NCBI GenBank assembly: GCA_947175515.1
Contig: CAMWNA010000002.1
Coordinates: forward strand, 1 to 52,147
DNA from: an uncultured Clostridia bacterium
Lineage (GTDB): Bacteria; Bacillota; Clostridia; Christensenellales; Borkfalkiaceae
DNA length: 52,147 nt
Reading direction: 5' to 3'
The position numbers were made by a program, and so were the translations under genes. Numbering within the stretch: the stretch's first letter is position 1; each line of letters starts with the position of its first letter. Below are positions 49,686-52,147 of this stretch, one piece after another. The notes beneath the pieces are model-generated. The model had not been told where the DNA came from. It made no database searches and saw only the letters and a list, made by a program, of their open reading frames with translations.

Positions 49686-50096
49686 ATGAAAAGACTATTA
49701 TTATGCTTTGTTTGTGTTCTCTTATTATTTGTAACGGGATGTTCGTCCGATAAAAATACCTATGTCGTCAAAAAGATAATGATTGATGTGAACGGAGAAG
49801 CGATCTTACGCAATATTGATAAAGAAACGTTGAAAGAATATACAGACGTCGCTTATGTAATAGATTATATCGGTAACAAAATAGTTGTTAAGGACAATGA
49901 AGTGATATTCAATGGAAGCGAAATGAAAAATATAAAAGGTGTAATAGATTATGATGAAAAATATGATGAATATTATATAAATTTTTCAGAGTTGCCTCCG
50001 ATCCTATATAAAGGCTCAAAAGTTTTTGATAACGAAATCCATATATATATTCCAATTCAAAAAAAGCTCTCTTATCTGATTTTTGAAAAGAAGTAA
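49686..50096 (+). CDS. Lipoprotein, paralogue of the 149-aa lipoprotein (136 aa)
   Basis: The signal ends in LFVTGCSS; the mature part (KKIMIDVNGEA, then NKIVVKDNEVIFNGSEM) follows the same plan as the protein at 45,476. The start at 49686 is preceded by AAAAGGG. Function unknown; the copies probably descend from one ancestral cassette including the promoter. Confidence 0.75.
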   Translation: MKRLLLCFVCVLLLFVTGCSSDKNTYVVKKIMIDVNGEAILRNIDKETLKEYTDVAYVIDYIGNKIVVKDNEVIFNGSEMKNIKGVIDYDEKYDEYYINFSELPPILYKGSKVFDNEIHIYIPIQKKLSYLIFEKK

Positions 50097-50152
50097 AGTT
50101 GACTATTCAAAACTCATTTTGATAATCTCAGAAACGATTAACCAAATAACGG

Positions 50153-50728
50153 CTAATGAATAGCCGTTTCTAATAAATCGCGTTTCATTTTCGCGCTGAT
50201 AGAATTATTAACCATAGTCCAATCGGGAAAGGACTCATTTTCTTTACTTTCGATAAAATTTATCTTTAAATAGATTTCATCAACAGATATTGTTTCAAAT
50301 TCCGTATCATGATAAATCCATATTTTTGTATCGCATAATTCCAACCTATCGTTTGTCTGCAAACTATTGGCATCTTCAATTATTACGCTATATTTCAAAA
50401 AAGAAATATAATAATCGTCGCACTTCTCGTTTAGCCTATCCTGCGTTTCGGATTTTAATGTTACTTTTCTACTTTCACCTGACGGGAAATAGGCGGCTAC
50501 TCCGCCCAATTCCGTTCCCGTGATTTCTTTATTCGTTACGGTGGGAAAATAAACGATAATCGGATATCCTATTTCATATAGGTTGTATTCCTCTACGTCG
50601 CAATATTTCTTTACGTCTAATTTTTCAAATCTTTCGCTTTCGCCGTTCTCATTCGGCTGAGATGCGCATCCGCTCAATAACGCAACGGTAACGCCGAGAA
50701 TAATCATTAAAAGACATTTCATTTTCAT
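50153..50728 (-). CDS. Lipoprotein (191 aa)
   Basis: The signal ends in VALLSGCASQ. The mature part is acidic and strand-rich (EEYNLYEIGYPIIVYFP) with no recognised family. The start at 50728 follows GGAGG by seven bases; an ATG two codons later is also possible. The end overlaps a hairpin (ACGGCTA/TAGCCGT, about 50,142-50,161) that may terminate the converging lipoprotein transcript. Confidence 0.7.
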   Translation of the reverse strand: MKMKCLLMIILGVTVALLSGCASQPNENGESERFEKLDVKKYCDVEEYNLYEIGYPIIVYFPTVTNKEITGTELGGVAAYFPSGESRKVTLKSETQDRLNEKCDDYYISFLKYSVIIEDANSLQTNDRLELCDTKIWIYHDTEFETISVDEIYLKINFIESKENESFPDWTMVNNSISAKMKRDLLETAIH

Positions 50729-50779
50729 ACGCTTTCCTCCACTATGATTTATGCAAAACAGGGCAATCATAGAACAGAA

Positions 50780-50805
50780 AAAAACGGCGATTAAACGCCG
50801 TTTTT
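50780..50805. terminator. Bidirectional terminator overlapping the stop of the next gene
   Basis: AAAAACGGCG/CGCCGTTTTT, ten base pairs with a 6-base loop; the TAA of the 157-aa gene lies in the loop. Confidence 0.85.
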
Positions 50806-51264
50806 GATATTATAACGTTTTTGTTTATAATAAATAATGCAATATGTGATACCTGCGCCTGATAACAAAAACATAATTACCGCAGGCACAACGTATTTGG
50901 CATACCCTGTAACGCGGTACGAATTGACTTTGACCTCAAACTTAACGTTAGAATAGTTGCCATAATAAAATTTCTGTGCTTTATAATAAACGATGTCAAA
51001 CGTATCTTCAAACGTTCCCCGTTCCGTTATCAATTTGACAGTTATGTTTCCTTCTTTAAACGTAAATCCCTCTTTCGTATAAATTTCGCAATTAAAATTG
51101 ATTCTATCGCTGGATATTTCATTTTTTGAAGTATAAGAAACTTTTGTGATTTTGTTCCCGAACGTCGGACTCAATACGCCGAATGCGACAATAAATAAAA
51201 TAACACTGATTACGGCGATTATCTTAACAATAGTTTTCTTTTCGATTTTGATTAGTATTTCCAT
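50791..51264 (-). CDS. Two-helix membrane protein (157 aa)
   Basis: An N-terminal TM (about 12-30) and a C-terminal TM (about 122-145) surround an extracellular strand-rich domain (NITVKLITERGTFEDTFDIVYY). It ends in a basic tail. No known family. Confidence 0.65.
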   Translation of the reverse strand: MEILIKIEKKTIVKIIAVISVILFIVAFGVLSPTFGNKITKVSYTSKNEISSDRINFNCEIYTKEGFTFKEGNITVKLITERGTFEDTFDIVYYKAQKFYYGNYSNVKFEVKVNSYRVTGYAKYVVPAVIMFLLSGAGITYCIIYYKQKRYNIKNGV

Positions 51265-51346
51265 GCCTTATTATATGCGAATAAAAAATATGTTGCTTTA
51301 TTTAACTTTAACGTTTCATATTTTTTGATAATGAAATTCGTCTCTT

Positions 51347-51841
51347 TCAGTCTTTCCAAACGCCATATTCAAGCGAACAGTAAATCACTCCACAAAATAA
51401 AAAATATAGATACAGCACTACTAATACGGCTAACAAAGACATTAAAACAAATTGCTTATTCTTAAATAGCAAAATAACTAACCATAAAGAAAAAATTATT
51501 GATAAAGCACTGCTAACCGCCGCCAATATATACGCAGAGAAGCAGTAAATTGAAATAACATAAACGGCAAATGTAAAAATTTGAATTGCAAACAAAAACA
51601 AATAATTGCTGTCCTTTTTATTAGATTGCCATAAACAAAATAGACAAATTCCGTAATAGACGAACAATAAAAACCAACTGATTATGGTTATTTGTTTATG
51701 CGGAGCGTATGCACTGTTTAACCAATTTTGAAAATATTGTCCATTGTAAACGATAAGACTCAAAATTAGACACGTCAAAGTTATAATGAAAAATGAACTA
51801 ACTAATCGTCCGAAAGTTTTGCTTTTAATAAATTTTGCCAT
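51347..51841 (-). CDS. Five-helix membrane protein, possibly TspO-like (164 aa)
   Basis: Five hydrophobic helices fill the protein. An early Trp in NWLNSAYAP, then SWFLLFVYYGICLF, resemble the first loop and second helix of TspO/MBR proteins, which bind porphyrins and similar ligands, but the match is faint. It starts about 115 bases from the right-edge gene. A generic membrane protein is the safer call. Confidence 0.6.
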   Translation of the reverse strand: MAKFIKSKTFGRLVSSFFIITLTCLILSLIVYNGQYFQNWLNSAYAPHKQITIISWFLLFVYYGICLFCLWQSNKKDSNYLFLFAIQIFTFAVYVISIYCFSAYILAAVSSALSIIFSLWLVILLFKNKQFVLMSLLAVLVVLYLYFLFCGVIYCSLEYGVWKD

Positions 51842-51870
51842 ACTAAATTATATTTTCAGAATAGAAAAAT

Positions 51871-51891
51871 TATAAATTGGAGTTCAAACCC
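51871..51891 (-). terminator. Terminator of the right-edge gene
   Basis: ATTGGGGT/ACTCCAAT (one wobble) with a short loop, followed on the minus strand by TTTATAATTTTTC, about 65 bases past the stop at 51,956. Confidence 0.55.
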
Positions 51892-51955
51892 CAATGTCTG
51901 TCTGCTACCCCTTTCGGCGTTTTACTACGCTACTTTTCATTCATTGATACTGCGC

Positions 51956-52147
51956 TTAACTCATTTCATCTTTTTGTTTGAAGTCCAATGTAATATACTT
52001 TTTTCGTGCTTTTAAGACTTCTTTATTTATAATTTCCTTTTCCTCAAAGTATTCAACAACTAATTGTGGGATGTAAATAGCTGATACTTTCTCTATTGGG
52101 TATGAACAGCCTGTCCAGCGTCGTACACATTCCGAACGCGTTTGTGC
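51956..52147 (-). CDS. C-terminal part of a gene running off the right edge (63 aa seen)
   Basis: An open frame on the minus strand continues past the right edge. The visible end (RSECVRRWTGCSYP, then KVSAIYIPQLVVEYF, ending FKQKDEMS) has no family I recognise. A decayed copy of its last 40 or so codons lies at 49,419-49,568, so the gene or its surroundings were duplicated within this region. Confidence 0.7.
   Translation of the reverse strand, partial: AQTRSECVRRWTGCSYPIEKVSAIYIPQLVVEYFEEKEIINKEVLKARKKYITLDFKQKDEMS

Overview
The window looks like most of an integrative/conjugative or mobilisable element in a low-to-mid GC Gram-positive bacterium (Bacillota, probably a gut Clostridia). Reasons: strong AGGAGG ribosome sites, TTGACA-17-TATAAT promoters, a MobP-type relaxase with a ribbon-helix-helix partner, a VirD4/VirB4/VirB6/VirB2-like set of the Gram-positive kind, a LexA-type repressor with a GAAC/GTTC operator, and lipoproteins with Gram-positive lipoboxes. 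No rRNA, tRNA or CRISPR array was seen. Family names come from recognising motifs by eye; no database search was run.

Layout. (1) 1-600: a promoter and start codon for a gene leaving the left edge, and a small serine-recombinase-like protein that has lost its catalytic residues. (2) 629-36,700: about 36 kb of tightly packed minus-strand genes ending in a perfect terminator at 629-660. Read in transcription order, it starts with a LexA-like repressor, a Com-like zinc ribbon, a sigma-region-4 protein and the mobilisation genes. The transfer genes follow: VirD4-like coupling protein, a 1654-aa repeat surface protein, VirB2-like, VirB6-like and VirB4-like proteins. After these come three DNA methyltransferases of different classes, a PP-loop ATPase, an ArdC-like protein, a primase, many small acidic unknown proteins, and a 1937-aa ArdC/methylase/helicase fusion of the DarB type. 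The whole reads as transfer machinery plus a large anti-restriction and DNA-modification cargo. (3) 36,900-52,147: a visibly more AT-rich accessory region of short transcription units on both strands. It holds lipoproteins, small membrane proteins, a WYL regulator, a SLOG-like protein behind a structured leader RNA, an HxlR-controlled flavoprotein/radical SAM pair, and a Vat-like acetyltransferase behind a leader peptide. It also holds duplicated and decayed gene pieces.

How the parts fit: the relaxase, its RHH partner and the coupling protein would process and deliver DNA through the VirB-like channel. The methylases, DarB-like and ArdC-like proteins would protect the incoming DNA. LexA and the sigma-like protein are the obvious candidates for switching the long operon on. 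The accessory region carries host-fitness functions.

Most notable signals: a ~200-nt leader RNA with a long closing helix, a possible pseudoknot and a terminator directly in front of the SLOG-like gene (45,036-45,278); a textbook-like translational attenuator in front of the Vat-like gene (49,219-49,297); a recurring gene-end/ribosome-site module through the cargo block; an apparent ATT start codon for the VirB6-like gene; and a 423-bp identical duplication whose edge shows the direction of copying.
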